A stretch of 64,000 bases of DNA from Myrica gale. Its lineage: Eukaryota > Streptophyta > Magnoliopsida > Fagales > Myricaceae. Shown here in pieces: positions 46,726 through 59,021 of the stretch. The number at the start of each line of letters is the position of its first letter. Within the stretch, counting starts at the first letter, position 1. The notes beneath the pieces are model-generated. The model searched no databases. It worked only from the letters and a program-made list of their open reading frames with translations, and had not been told where the DNA came from. Position numbers and translations under genes: made by a program. The DNA is taken from contig OZ005617.1 of NCBI GenBank assembly GCA_963930655.1, positions 10,852,501-10,916,500 of the forward strand. Direction: 5' to 3'.

Positions 46726-47817
46726 GCGAGGAGCCAAGTGAGCAAAGGAGAATTTGCAAGGAGTACTGTAAGTGAATCTTACCTGATTTGGAAAACTGGA
46801 ATGATACACTGCATGTTTTATTGTGCATGGCAAGATGTTTTTAATACATATGAAATGTATTGCATGAAGAATGTTTCAAGTACGCATGATGTTTCGAACA
46901 TGTCATAGCATGATCATTTGCATGAACGCATGAGAGACGTTTTGATGCAAATGAAATTACGATGTTTTCAAGAGTGGCATGGCATGTTCATTTCATAGAA
47001 ACATGAAAAGTTGTTTTATGCAAATGAAAGAGAATTTATGTTATGATTAAGCCCGGAGGCTTTGGTTGAACACGTACTAAGTTAAGTGAGGTTCGACATC
47101 CATGCCGAGGGACGTTGTTCGTGAAGGATGGATGGATGGAACCTGAGACATCCATGCCGAGGGACGTTGTTCGTGAAGGATGGATGGATGGACGCCCATA
47201 CCGAGGGAAGTTGTTAGTGAAGGATGGGTTAGTCTGTGAGGTATGTGCAACCACACCGAGGAACGTTGCTCGAGAAGGTGTGGCGCCTCCAAGGGTCGTG
47301 TCTAGCCATCAGGCCTGGGGCCACTTCAAGGGCTAGCTCGACCAGATGTAAGGTCTCCAAGGGAATTCGGGGACGGTTTCGAAGGGAACGCACAACCCTG
47401 ACTTCAGGGGTCAAATGGAGCGAGCCCACGAGTAAGAGATACGAAATGGTTGTGAATAGGCCAACAGTGGCACAAGTATGAAATGAATGATTTTCAAGGG
47501 CCAAGGGCCAATTTTATAAGCAAGAATGAAAGAAAGATTTTCAAGGGCCTGGGGCCAATTTCGAGATTTGAAATGCATTTGAAAAGGCCAAGAGTGACAA
47601 GAGATTTTAGTGCATGGCATGTGCATCACGGAGCATACATATGCATCATGGTTTTTATGCACTAACTCATGATTTACAGTTTTGCATTTCTTCTCTTATC
47701 GCTACAGTGTATTAAAGTAAGTATGCTTTTAAATCCATGTTGTATCAAAGTTCATGTTTTAACTGTTGTTCCTTACTGAGTCTTTCGACTCATAGTTTTT
47801 AAATCGTATCATTCCAG
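46726..47817 (+). other. Structured LTR module, E copy
   Basis: TTGTAG ends at 46725, then a 42-nt candidate exon (46726-46767) and GTAAGT at 46768, which can pair as GTAAG-TGAAT-CTTAC. Arms: CTGGAATGATAC (46796-46807) and GTATCATTCCAG (47806-47817). Hairpins: GGTTC..CATCCAT with ATGGATG..GAACC, a duplicated CATCCAT/ATGGATG unit, CCCAT/ATGGG, CCACAC/GTGTGG with GAGG/CCTC, GGTCG/CGACC with CTAGCC/GGCTAG, a GTTTC/GGAAC pair, and CCCTGA/TCAGGG. In the GGTCG hairpin the usual GAAGGAC loop is replaced by unrelated sequence, yet both stem parts are kept. Confidence 0.6.
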
Positions 47818-49155
47818 ATCCACAAGATAACTGGGGAGCAGAGGAGTATCTCACGTAGAAATCCTGGAAGTTCGGGAATTGGAGCCGGAGTTGGTGAACT
47901 CCGAGGTAGCACTAGTGAGTGCTAGTTTTGATTGAGTGGCAGTATGTTGCCCTAGTACGTTTTGTATAAGTTTGCGAACAAGATGCAATGTATAGAATTT
48001 TCTGAATTATGATGTGTATACCGAGAGGTTATGATCATTGGACTTGTATCTCAGCCAACATGTGGATCCTGAGTGAGCCATCCTATGTGTATAAAGAAAA
48101 AAAATCCGCTGTAAGAGTTAGTGTAAGCGCTGGAGTGTTCCCGGGGAATGCTCGCGGCTGTCACGGTCCCTGCGGGATGGCGTTCGGGGCGTGACAGAAG
48201 GTTACATTTTGGCTTGGAGAGAAGGCTTTTGGGTGGCTGCGGAGACTCCCAACACTTTGCTCCCAAGACTTTTCCCTTGCTTTTTCTTCCTTTGCTGCTA
48301 CCGTAGAGACCAAGAGCTGGAGGCTTTTGGCTTGTTTTCTTTCATAGCTTTTAGAGTAGACTTGTTGCTTTCAGTTCTTTATTTTAGAGTTATTTTCATT
48401 GCATTCTCTTGCTGTTGTGTTGATCGAACCTTCATTTATATTTGCACTTTCATTTCAGTTTTAGAACATTTGTGGACCGAATGTTATGTTGCATTTATAT
48501 TCCAGATTTGAGTTTTGTTTTGGTTGATGATTAATGTTTTGTTACGTTTCATTTCATTTCCTTAATGTTAGATTAGTGTTTAAGTTTGTGTTTGTTAGTT
48601 GGTTTGAGTATGGTTACGAATGGATTGTGACTAGCTAGAAACTGGGTACCAAGTGTTCGATGAAATGTCTCTTAGGGCAGATTTAATGTCAAACGATGTT
48701 TAATCGACAACTACTTGAGTTTATCTAGTTTCAACTCCATCTCATGCTATTTTATTATCATGTTTACTTGTTAGCTCTTCATTAATCGCTTAGCACTTAA
48801 ATTGATCACAACTCAAAAATCTCAAAAATCATGGATGGTATCCTAATTCCAAACATTTCCCTTTGTAAATACCATTCTCATTGTAAATAGAACATAGTTT
48901 CCTTTTATTGTAATGGTGATTGAAATGAAAGATTGAACACATCGTTCCTTGTGAAGATGACCTAGGACTTCCCTAGTATTACTTGACAACCTCCTACGCT
49001 TGGGAGTAATTCGCTAAACATTTTTAGACGAGTCGGACATAGGGAATGGATTAGAACCCTCAACCCTAATAGATAAGCTATATATTAAGAATTGAATATG
49101 CTAGACTTCTATGTTAAGTTGTGTTCTATGTTACGCGATGACCTTAAAGTGCAGG

Positions 49156-51180
49156 ATGACACCTAGAAGACCACAAAGAAATTGGGGACCCGAGGATCCG
49201 GGTGTTACCACTGATGAAGTTCTAGGGCACGTGGCTCAGCTTATTGCCGAGTAGGTGCAACAAGGAACGAATGGTTAAGGTTACATGAGGATATGATTAC
49301 GCAGACCTTTAGAATGAATTTTTACTTGAAGTAGTCTTGATTTTGGCAAACCTCTGAATGGAGTTTGCCTGAACATTTTGATGATAGTCAGAAGGACAAA
49401 TATGGCTAAGTAATAGGTATTGCTCTTTGTTCTATTAAGGCTTAGGAATTCAAAACAATTGGGTTGTTTTGAGGATAATGAATTTTGACATTGAAATTGG
49501 TTCTGCAATTGAGATTAGATGAGCAGGGAATCGAGGAACTATTAGAGATTTATACCGCTCAGATAAAGGAATTATTGACCAATTGTAATGAGCTCAAGTA
49601 TGTGCTAATGCTTATCTATGTTCCGGGTGTGATCTTTGGATTAGAAAAGAGATATATCTGATAAGATATGTTTGCATTAAAGATTGTTATTATGAATGCT
49701 TATTGATGCCATTAGAAATTATCACTGCATAAGAGACCTTTAGAATAATGATAAGAGTGCTTCATAAGCATTAAGATTGATTATTGATTTCAATGATGAT
49801 GCATTGGTTCATTTGAAGAGTTAGAATGATTATGAAGAATATCTGTTGATTTTATTGCAGAAGTTGAGTTGAGGGAACTTTGCTATAAATTTTTCTAACG
49901 GTCGAGGATTGCTAGAATGCAAGAGTGCCTAATCAAATTGAGGGGCATATAATATTAGCTAATCTGATAGTAATGAAGATGGGGGTTTGACATCATACTA
50001 GGCATGAATTGGTTGACAGCGCATGGTGCTAGTATGAATCATTATGAGAAGAAGGTTTTGTTCTAATAGGAGGGGAGATCAGGCTGTTGTTTCCCATGTA
50101 TGAGAAAGATGGAGTGAAGGCCAGCGAGTATGTCAGCCAACCAGGTCAAGAAAATGTTGCAAGGAGGTCATGAAGGACTTTTAGTCCTGGAGAATGATAC
50201 CCAGAGGGAGGCTGCTACAGTAGAGCAAACCCCGATAGTGAACGAATTTCCCGATGTATCTCCTGAAGAAATACCTGGTTTACCCCCAGATAGGGAAGTG
50301 GAGTTTGGTACTGAGTTAGAACCAGAGACAGTTCCACTTTCTAAAGTACCGTATCGAATGGCTCCGGTAGAGCTGAAGGAGCTAAAGGTTCAATTAGAAG
50401 ACTCTGGAAAAATGGTTTATACGGCCAAGTGAATCACTTTGGGGGAGCACCAATTTGTCAAGAGAAAGGACGGAAGACTCCGGAGGTGTATTGACTATAG
50501 GGAGTTGAACAAGGTGACCATAAGGAATAGATACTCGTTACCTCGTATTGATGCCCTGTTCGATCAGTTGCAAGGAGCTCTCGAAGATTGATTTAAGGTC
50601 GGGTTATCATCAGTTGAAGGTGAAGGAAGGAGATATATCTAAGACGACCTTTCGGACACGCTATGGTCATTATGAATTTTGGTGATGCCATTTGGGTTGA
50701 CCAATGCCCTGGCCGCAATTATGGATGGATTTGATGAACAGAGTGTTTAAAGAGTTGTTGGATAAGTTTGTAGTTGTCTATTTAGATGGCATCTTCATTT
50801 ATCACGAAATAAGAAGGAACATGAGAAGCATCTAAGGACTATTCTATAGATTCTTAGGGAGGAGTTGTATACCAAATTCTCTAAGTGTGAATTTTGGTTG
50901 GAGCAAGTCCGATTTTCGGGGTATGTAGTTTCACGGTGAGGTCGATGTTTTGTTTAAATGGCCTAGGCCTACAAATGTGAAGGAAATAAGATGTTTTCTG
51001 GGGATTTTTAGACCGAAATGGGGACCGTGACGTACCAGTTGGCCCTACCCATGTTCTAGGGTATAAGCCTTGTACATTAAGGGAACCTTACATATGTAGA
51101 AGAACCGATAAGGGTTAGACAAAGGGAGCAACAGTTGAGGACGAAGAGCGAATTCTGAGGACGAAATTCTAATAAGGAGG
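49156..51180 (+). pseudogene. Element D gag-pol remnant
   Basis: Gag starts at ATG 49156 (MTPRRPQRNWGPEDPGVTTD) but meets a stop near 49254 and loses homology to C near 49265. 49265-49900 is unrecognised. A protease remnant (FDIILGMNWLTAHGA) appears near 49990. The frame 50130-50432 covers the region before RT ([20 protein letters not shown]). RT then continues through several frameshifts to about 51003. At the active site near 50780 the second aspartate is a glycine (VYLDGIFIY). From 51004 the sequence jumps to the end of integrase and part of the chromodomain, so RNase H and the integrase core are deleted. No extra ORF precedes the polypurine tract, unlike in C. Confidence 0.85.
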
Positions 51181-51186
51181 GGAGGA
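51174..51186 (+). other. Polypurine tract of element D
   Basis: AAGGAGGGGAGGA directly before the 3' LTR start TACGAGACCCC; nearly identical to that of C. Confidence 0.85.
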
Positions 51187-52136
51187 TACGAGACCCCGAC
51201 CTTATTTCTATCATTGTAAAAGAATAATGACTCCTTAAGTTGTGCTTTAATTATTGAGAATGACATATATGGTTGACTTGATCTAAAATCATGTCTAGGT
51301 GGAATTTTTTCCCCTAGCATTTTTATGCGTCTTAAGCTATGATTTAAATGTTGTATTGTTTGCAATATTTGGAAGATTTTAATTAGAGGCTTTAATCTTG
51401 GAAATATGTGAGTCCTTGGAATAAAAATGAGGAGGCATGTTAGAGTAGTTTTGTGGAGTGGCAGAAAAAAGAAATAAAAGGAAATTGAAGGAGAAGGAGG
51501 GAAAGAAGGGGGGAAGGGCAGTTTTGCCTTTTCCTTCCCCCAAGTCTCACGTACATGATCCCTCTCTCTACCGGTTTACACCCTTGCCCTAGCACCCACC
51601 CGCACAAGAGAAGAGAAGAGAAGAAGAAGGAGAACAAAGAAGGAAGAAGAAAGAAGAAGAAGAAGAAGCAGGAGAAGAAGAAACGAAAGGTAGTGTGGGA
51701 TGTGAAAAATCTGGGTTGGCCGGATTACCCACTACCCATTTCTCCCATTTTCTCTTGTTTCTTTGATGGTTGTTGTTTCTTTCATGTTTTCTCCTTATGT
51801 TCATGTGTGTTTCTTTGAAGAAAGTGTAGCAGTAGTAAGTTTTAAGGGTAGTATAGACTGTACATTAAACCATGAGGAGATATGACTAGATCTGGGAAAT
51901 GATTCAAGAGAATCATTTATGCACCCTAGGTGTTTGCTAAAAAGACCAAGAGAAGAGGAATAAATGCAATAGCTTAGTTTGAGGACGGAATCATGGTTTT
52001 GTTGTAAACTTTGAATTGGAGATTGTTTAGGCATGTATTAGAGTGTGTGGAATTGTTTATGGTCAAAAGAATCAAGCTAGGGATCATAATTAGGGTGTTA
52101 TAATAGGAAGATTTTAACACCCTGTTTTTAGGTAAC

Positions 52137-52315
52137 ATCGCGCTCGACTAGCGTGCGTCAGGCGCTCGAGCGGCCTTAAGGAAATATGAGTGACAGTGTC
52201 TTGTCGTTTGACCAACGCTCGACAGGTGCTCGAGCAGCCCTTGGGAATTCTACACAGAGAGTTGGACATTAAGTTGGGCTGATGGTAGTTGGACAGTAAA
52301 ATGGCGCTCGACCGG
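52137..52315 (+). repeat. TCGA-palindrome array in the D 3' LTR
   Basis: A shorter version of the 5' array, with GCGCTCGACTAGCG, GGCGCTCGAGCGG and GCGCTCGACCGGG phrases. Confidence 0.75.
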
Positions 52316-52838
52316 GACCTGTTAAAATTCCATATGTGATGAAATTGGAGTTCCAATTGAAGACTTGTGAACCCTAACATTGAGGATAGTTGAATAAACT
52401 TAGTTATGAAATTATTGAGGTTAGGAAGGTGGCAATTCGATAAACATTAGTCCAAGCATGGTATGATGTAAAGTATTAAGCTAGACGACTTATATAGGTT
52501 GCTGATTTGGCTTGAAATTCTTAGCATGAGTTGTTGTTGAATTTCATGAATAGGCTTGAAATCAATGATGTCAATGGAAAGAATCAGTGCACCTAGTTGA
52601 TTGAGTGGATTACATAGTGGTCCCTTTAGCAACCTTATTGGAGATGTTGATGTTTGTCTTTAATTGCTTCTCTTCAATTGTTTTATGAAGCTAAGAAAAG
52701 AAATATTTTGTAAATGAAATTATATTTTAAAAGGTGCGTACTTTTGGAAAACCGAAATGTTAATAAGTATTTCTTCTCGTGTGTTCTATTTGAATGTTTA
52801 TCCTTAAGCGTTAAGTAACGAAAGTAACTCGCTTGTAG

Positions 52839-53727
52839 GGGAAGACTCATTCTAAGATCGAGAGGATCGAGGTAAGTAGAAACTTACACTTTTATGAAAA
52901 CTGGAATGGTACACAGCATGGTTTTACATGAACAAGTATCTCATCACAAGCAAGCATGAACTCTCTGTTTATCAAGCATGACATGACTTGAGCATTTGCA
53001 TGAAAGCATGAAAGAAATTTTTATGCAAATGGAAGTATAGGAGTTTTTATGACAAGTTAAGTAAGAAGCTCTGGTCGGTACCGTACCAAGTTAAGAAGGT
53101 ACATCCATACCGAAAGACGTTTACGTGAAGGATGGATGTTACCTAGGACGCCCATACTGAAGGACGTTTACGTGAAGGTTGGGTAAGTCCTTGAGGTCTG
53201 TGCAATCACACTTAAGGACGTTTACGTGAAGGTGTGGACCTCTAAGGGTCGTGTCTAGCCACTGAAGGACGAATGCGAGAATGTGTGCTAGCTCGACCAA
53301 ATGTAAGGTCCCCAAGGGAAATAGGGGACAGTTCCAACGGGAACGCACAACCCTGATTTCAGGGGTAAATGGAGAGTTTGTAGCCCACAAGTCGAGAAGA
53401 AAATACTTTCCAAAGACCACGTGTCATTTTAAGTACAAGAGCATGTTTTTCAAGATCATGAATGTTACAAGTGCAAACTTACATTTTCAAGAGCAAGTGC
53501 ATGTGCATATGCACACATGAAGCATACATGCACATCAATAAGTCATGATCATGCATGAAGCACATTATGTTTACAAGTTCATGATTTTAAATTATGTTTT
53601 GAAGCTATGGTACTAGTGCATGATTACAAGATTATGAATACAAGTTCATGTTTACAAGTTTATAAGTTCACAAGTTCTTTTCCTTACTGAGTCGTTGACT
53701 CACTATTTACAAAATGTATCATTCCAG
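52839..53727 (+). other. Structured LTR module, D 3' copy
   Basis: A 33-nt candidate exon (52839-52871), donor GTAAGT at 52872 pairable as GTAAGT-AGAA-ACTTAC. Arms CTGGAATGGTAC (52901-52912) and GTATCATTCCAG (53716-53727), with one G-U pair. Hairpins at about 53095-53365 include GGTA..TACC, AGGAC/GTCCT, TCACAC/GTGTGG (one U-G pair), CTAGC/GCTAG with GGTCG/CGACC, GTTCC-AACG-GGAAC and CCCTGA-TT-TCAGGG. Confidence 0.6.
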
Positions 53728-53811
53728 GTTTGTCAGGCGACAGGAGTCCTGAGTGTTTCCTGACTGAGTAAGTAGTAGATTGTAATGTTTTTGGTCATAG
53801 GCCATTGGGAA

Positions 53812-55740
53812 TGTTGACTCGACTAAAAATGATTAGCGAATTACTCCCAAGCGTAGGAGGTTCTCAAGTAATACTAGGGAAGTCCTAGGTCATCTCCACG
53901 AGGAACGATGTGTTCAATCTTTCATTCCCATCACCATTACGATAAGAGAAAACTATGTTCTATTTACAATGAAAATGGTATTTACAAATGAAAAGGTTGG
54001 GTTTTAGGATACCATCCATGATTTTTGAGATTTTTGAGTCGATATTAATCTAAATGCTAGGAGATTAATGAAAAGCTAACAAGCAAACTTGCTCTAAGAG
54101 ACATTTCATCGAACACTTAGTACCCAAACTTTAGCTAGTCACAACCCATACATATCCATACTCAAACCAACTAACAAACACAAACTTAAACACTAATCTA
54201 ACATTAAGGAAGTGAAATAGAACTTAACAAAACATTTAACCATCCAACCAAAACAAAACTCAAATCTGGAAAATTTTGCAACTAAAATGAAAGTGCAATA
54301 ATAATGGAAGGTTCGGTCAACACAACAGCAAGAGAATGCAATGAAAATAACTCTAAAATAAAGAACCGAATGCAACAAAATCTATGCTAAAAGCTGTGAA
54401 GGAAAACAAGCCAAAAGCCACAAGCTTTTGGTCTCTATGGTAGCAGCAAAGAAGAAGAAAACAAGGGAAAAATCTTGGTGATTTTTGAAATCTCTTTCTT
54501 GCATCAATCTGTCAAGGAGAGGCCCTGGAACAGCCTTGCCCAGCTCTTCGAAAATAGCCAACGGGCTCCACAAAAACTTCACACTCTCTCGGCAAATCCC
54601 TCCTCTCTGGTCATCAGCCGAGACTCTCCCCTCTAGGTCCCGAAGCACGTTCTCTTCCCTTAACAGCCATGAAAAGCCATAAAAAACTATGAAGAAAAGA
54701 AATAAAAACCAACCAAAAGCTACCCCAAAAGCTAGGAAGGAAAAGCAATGAACAGCAACCGAAAAGAGCACTTCGTAAAGTGAGGGAGCAGCAGCCAATC
54801 GGTTTTAGTTCAACAATAATGAAAAAAGTAATGAAACAAAAAGCTCTAAGGAAAAAAAAAAGAACCGACAGCCACTAAAGCTACTCTACAAGCTACAAAA
54901 TAAAACAACCAAAAACTCCCATGGCTTTTCTTGTCTCTATGGGAATAGCTAGCAAAAGCAATGGAAAAAGTGGGAGGAAAATCCTTGGCAGCAAGCAAAA
55001 GCTCTTCCAGCCGCAAAGACCACCGAACCCCAGCTAAAAAGAAAACTTTCCCCCCTTAGGTCTCCATCCTCTCAGTCCACCGAAGTCTACCTTTTTCCTT
55101 ACGTAAAATGGCCTTTTTCTTTTCTCACCAAAAGAAGGGCACGACCACCTTTTCTCTAAGTCTCACAGGCCTCTTTTCTTCTGCAGGTTTTGGGCCAGCT
55201 CATGTACAGGTTTCGGGCCCAGCTTCTGCAGGTTTCGGCCCTTCTTTTGTTTCAAGGCTCCAACATTTTCTTTCCCTGCAGGTTGTCTCGTAGAAGTCCC
55301 ATTCTCCCTTTTCAGCCGAGACTCCTCTTTCTTTCTTTTTTTCTGATTGGTTCGGCCCTCCACCTTTAGAATGTTTGGTCTCCTCACTTTTCAAACAGAT
55401 GGGCACTTCAGCTGGAGTACTATCCTTAAGGACCGAATGTGTAGAAGTGGGCTCCAAGGAGACTAACACAATTGGGCTACCAATCACTGGGTCCAGCCCA
55501 ACACTTTGCATTTCGGCCCCACTCTCCTTTGTCAAATTTTTATCTCCTGCACATGGCTGAAAATATGGTGAGAGGAGAGAAAACAAATAACTTAAATTTA
55601 TTCAATTACACTTGCTTTTGTCAAAATTAACAATTCACCTCATACTAATGTCCAAAGCATAATGTTCTCATTTTCTAGTGGAAATGGAGTAATTGTGGAA
55701 CTTTCTCAAGTGATAGATTAGCAAAATTGTGATACAATCA
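53812..55740 (-). mobile_element. Solo LTR F' (F family, inverted)
   Basis: On the minus strand it starts TGATTGTATCAC and ends GAGTCAACA, matching LTR F (42594-43197 and 48202-49039). It interrupts the D 3' LTR. The 5-bp flanks GGGAA and AATGT do not match, and about 30 bp of the D LTR seen in A (28568-28598) is missing, so the insertion or a later event deleted target DNA. Confidence 0.8.
55183..55530 (-). promoter_or_regulatory. GGGCC/TGGGCY motif cluster in LTR F'
   Basis: About eight GGCCC, GGGCCC, TGGGCY or inverted forms within about 350 bp, at an offset from the LTR start (about 210-560 bp) similar to that of the TCGA array in LTR F (about 300-470 bp). Confidence 0.5.
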
Positions 55741-56087
55741 AATGTACATAAAGCCCTAAGAGTGCTTGATATCATACTGAGGCAGCAGGATGCTAAACAA
55801 TATTGTAAGGTATATAAGGATTCAGGGTGTCATGTGAAGATGTTACGAATAAGTCAATATGAAGAGGTTTTGTTGGAATCCCATAGATCTTGTACCTCAG
55901 CCATTACCGTTGTAGTCGATTGTGTAAGTTGAAGTTTAAGTAAATCTCTTTGGCCCGTCTCTCTCAGTTGTTTGTATAAAAAAAAAAGATTTCCGCTGCA
56001 AGATTAAGAGAAAACGCTGGAACATTCATTGAGTGGATGTTCGCGGCTATCATTAACCCCCTTCGGGCTAGCGTTCGGGGCGTGACA

Positions 56088-57162
56088 TTACACTTCAGCA
56101 GATTTAATGGTTTTGTACATTAGTTTGTATGAGTCTATAAGGTTTGGTATTAGTTGAAGGGGTATTATGTAAGTTTCACGATTTTTTTACACTTCAGTCA
56201 GATTCTTTTGATTTTGAGTCTCTTTCTGAGTTTCTGTTTACAGAGAGAATAACGAAGAAGAGTTTGCGGCCAACATGGAACAATATTTTGAATATGTAGC
56301 TATGCAGATACCAATTAGTTGTGTGCATTTTGGAAATTTCAGGACTAATGAAATTGGACTGTTGGCTTTTTGCTTGATCAATACCCTCTTCTCTAATTGG
56401 TTTCTCTTCATATTGTTAGTTATTATACCTGAATTGCAACATTATTATCTTCTCAATACTTTAATCCTTACTGGTACAATTCACTATAATTTCTTGTGAA
56501 CTGGATATTTAGCGTTTGATTGCCACAATTTTGGGAATTGGGGATCTTGTGAATATTGAGGTATATTGGGGTTTGTAAAAAATTATTAAAATTTTGGAGT
56601 GTGTTTGTGTAGATGCTGAAAAGTTTTGGTTTGTAATGATAATCAATTATTATGTATGTTTGTTTGACTTTTTGTGTGGAAGAAAGAAAATTAAAAAAAT
56701 ATATTTTTATTTGACCAATATCTAACAAGAGTATGAATGGACGACCAAACCATGCGTTTGCAATAGTTTTTTTGCACTTTTTTTCATTCCCTCAAATACC
56801 ATGCGGCCCTTGCCATGAGAAATTCGGCAACTGTGGTTTTTTTTAATTATTATAATAATGCCTCCAAATAAGTTCAATACTTGTAAGTAATCAAATTTTT
56901 ATTTTTACTTTTACTTTTTGGTCATTCAACCCAGAATTCTCTAAATGTAAATTAAAAAAGTCGACTGAAATTTCAAATAACTTCAGTTCTTCATAATTCT
57001 ACCTCAATATTTGATTACTTACAAGAAAATAAATCCACACACTAACGACCCTAAATAACAACCAAAACCATAATAAACAACGCTAGAAGCATACATGCAC
57101 ATAAAATAAGACCACACCCGCAACAACTGGCAAGTAGGACCAATTAGCTGCTCGTCCCCGAC
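56088..57162. other. Spacer between D and solo LTR G
   Basis: AT-rich, no recognised gene. A short open stretch near 56240-56305 (EEEFAANMEQYFEYVAMQ) is preceded by an acceptor-like TTTACAG and could be an isolated exon fragment; I cannot name it. Confidence 0.3.
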
Positions 57163-57746
57163 TGTCACGCCCCGAACGCTAGCCCGAAGGGGGTTAATGA
57201 CAGCCGCGAACATCCACTCAATGAATGTTCTAGCATTTTCTCTTAATCATGCAGCGGATTTTTTTTTTTATACATATACATAAACACCTACAACTGAGAG
57301 AGATGGGCCAAAGAGATTTACAAAAACTTCAACTTACACAATTGACTACAACGACAATAGTGAAAGCATCCAAATTACATGTCATGTCTGCATGGCTGAA
57401 GTACAAGTCCTAAGGGATTCCAACAAAATCTTTATATGGACCTACTCATAACATATATGTAATACATCTTGAATCCTTATACACATAACATAGACATTCA
57501 CAGGATGCCTGATAAGCGTTCTTAGTACTTCCTATGAACTCTTCAACTTCTGTTTCTGATAACCACGACTAAGATACTAGACATCAAAAACCTTGAACTC
57601 TACTAGTCCGAACAACCCATGACCACCACACAACGGAGGCTCATGTCGACTCTTCAAAATTTCATCTAACCTTTTATGAAACAACAAAGAGAGATGAGGA
57701 CGTTCCCATCGGTCCCTCTTCTAGATTTTCCCACCTGAATTGTTAT

Positions 57747-59021
57747 CTGGAATGATACAATTGAAAACATCTGTGAGTCGAAAGACTCAGTAAGGAATTA
57801 TAATTAAAACATGAGCTTGAAATCATGGTTTGCAAATATGAACTTGAAATCGTGAGTTTGAAACCATGAACTTATTCTTTGAACTCATAATCTTGCTTTT
57901 AAACTTGAAATCATACACTTGCTTTTAAACTTGAAATCATCATGAACTCGATATCATAATGAACTTAAAATCATAAGCATGCACTTGACTTAAAATCATA
58001 AGCATGCGCTTAAACTTGAAATAATTACAAACTTGAACATAACGTAATTCAAGTACAACTTGAAATATCATGAGCTTTAACTTGAAATAATCATAAACTT
58101 GAACTTTAAATATCATGTATACGTATGTAATTCATGCATGATCATGAATCGTGATGCACGTGTATGCCTCATGATTGCATATGCACATGCACTTGCTCTT
58201 GAAAACATCTCTTATACTTATAAAGCTTTTTCTTTTGGAAAATCTTTTCCATTCTTATCCTATGGGCTACTTGAGCTCCATTTACCCCTGACATCAGGGT
58301 TGTGCGTTCCCGTTGGAACTGTCCCCTATTTCCCTTGGGGACCTTACATATGGTCGAGCTAGCACACCTTCTCAATGTCCTTCAGTGGCTAGACACGACT
58401 CTTGGAGGTTCACACCTTCTTGCAAGCATCCTTCAGTGTGATTGCACATACCTCCTGGACTACCCATCCTTCTTGCAAGCATCCTTCGGTATGGGTGTCC
58501 TAGGTGACATCCATCCTTCTCGTAAACGTCCTTCGGTATGGATGCACCTTCTTGACTTGGTACGGTACCGACCGACTTGGGTTCGTTCGTTAATTAACTT
58601 GTCATAAAGTAGCATAAAAATGGTACTTTCATTTGCATAAAATTTCTCCTTCTTTCTTATGAGACAAATAAATGCAAATGCAATTGCTCATGACGTGCTC
58701 ATGTCATGCTTGGTAATCAACTTATCATAAAATGCTTCTAATGCTCTTGACAGTTTGTGCTTAATGACAAATATCTCATAAACCTTTCATGTTTTCCTTT
58801 GCACAAAAACTTCTTTTAAGCTTTCATACAAATACGTATACGATGTCATGCTTGTTGAGAAATAACTTGTCATGAGTGGTTATAAACATGTTATGCTTAT
58901 TCATAAAAACATGTTGTGTATCAATGCAGTTTTGTAAAGCGTAAGTTGCTACTTACAATTTTCACTTACAAACGTAAGCTCCTCTTACCTTCGCTTGCTT
59001 GAGTGTTGAACGTCACATTAC
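57747..59021 (-). other. Structured LTR module, G copy
   Basis: Minus strand: TTGTAG at 59027-59022, a 33-nt candidate exon (59021-58989), donor GTAAG at 58988 pairable as GTAAG-AGGAG-CTTAC, and another GTAAGT-AGCA-ACTTAC. The closing arm GTATCATTCCAG is at 57758-57747; the left arm has decayed to CTGCATTGATAC (58929-58918, two mismatches). Hairpins at about 58570-58270 include GGTGCATCCAT/ATGGATGTCACC, CCCAT/ATGGG, TCACAC/GTGTGA, CTAGC/GCTAG, GTTCC/GGAAC and CCCTGA/TCAGGG. Confidence 0.55.

Larger units (their letters stand above)
43198..48196 (+). mobile_element. Solo LTR E (Tekay-type, 4,999 bp)
   Basis: TGTGAGACCCC to GGGGCGTGACA with an exact 5-bp duplication GAAGG (43193-43197 and 48197-48201). 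It has no internal region. It lies inside the F LTR, whose sequence resumes at TTACATTTTGG. A TGGGCY cluster, a purine-rich leader with AAG|GTAAGT at 44660/44661, and the structured module are present. Confidence 0.92.
41886..49039 (+). mobile_element. Element F fragment (Athila/Tat-like): 3' internal end and 3' LTR
   Basis: 41886-42593 is non-coding internal sequence with an A-rich stretch near 42081 and the GCTAAGGGACTAGCAAAAAG phrase that precedes the polypurine tract in many plant Athila/Tat elements. The LTR runs from 42594 (TGATTGTATCA) to 49039 (GAGTCGGACA), interrupted by solo LTR E. The LTR identity is confirmed by the homologous inverted solo LTR F' (53812-55740). After 49039 the D leader resumes. 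The F 5' LTR and most of its body were deleted together with part of the D LTR. Confidence 0.75.
39743..56087 (+). mobile_element. Element D: deleted Tekay-type element with nested insertions
   Basis: Starts TGTGAGACCCC and ends TTCGGGGCGTGACA. The flanks TTAAA (39738-39742) and TTACA (56088-56092) are a probable duplication with one change. Order: truncated 5' LTR (to 41885), F fragment (41886-49039) containing solo LTR E, D internal remnant (49040-51186), 3' LTR (51187-56087) containing solo LTR F'. The LTRs are homologous to solo LTR A. Pol is decayed and lacks RNase H and integrase, so D is non-autonomous. Confidence 0.85.
51187..56087 (+). repeat. 3' LTR of element D, interrupted by F'
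   Basis: Parts 51187-53811 and 55741-56087, about 2.97 kb without F'. Compared with the 5' LTR it has lost part of the TCGA-palindrome array. AAAG|GTAGTG lies at 51689/51690. Confidence 0.9.

Noticed and set aside
54382-54798. 138-codon minus-strand frame with hydrophobic segments
   Set aside because: It lies wholly inside LTR F', which is non-coding in this family; it is not conserved in LTR F.
53807-55745. Target-site duplication for LTR F'
   Set aside because: GGGAA and AATGT do not match; target DNA appears to be deleted.
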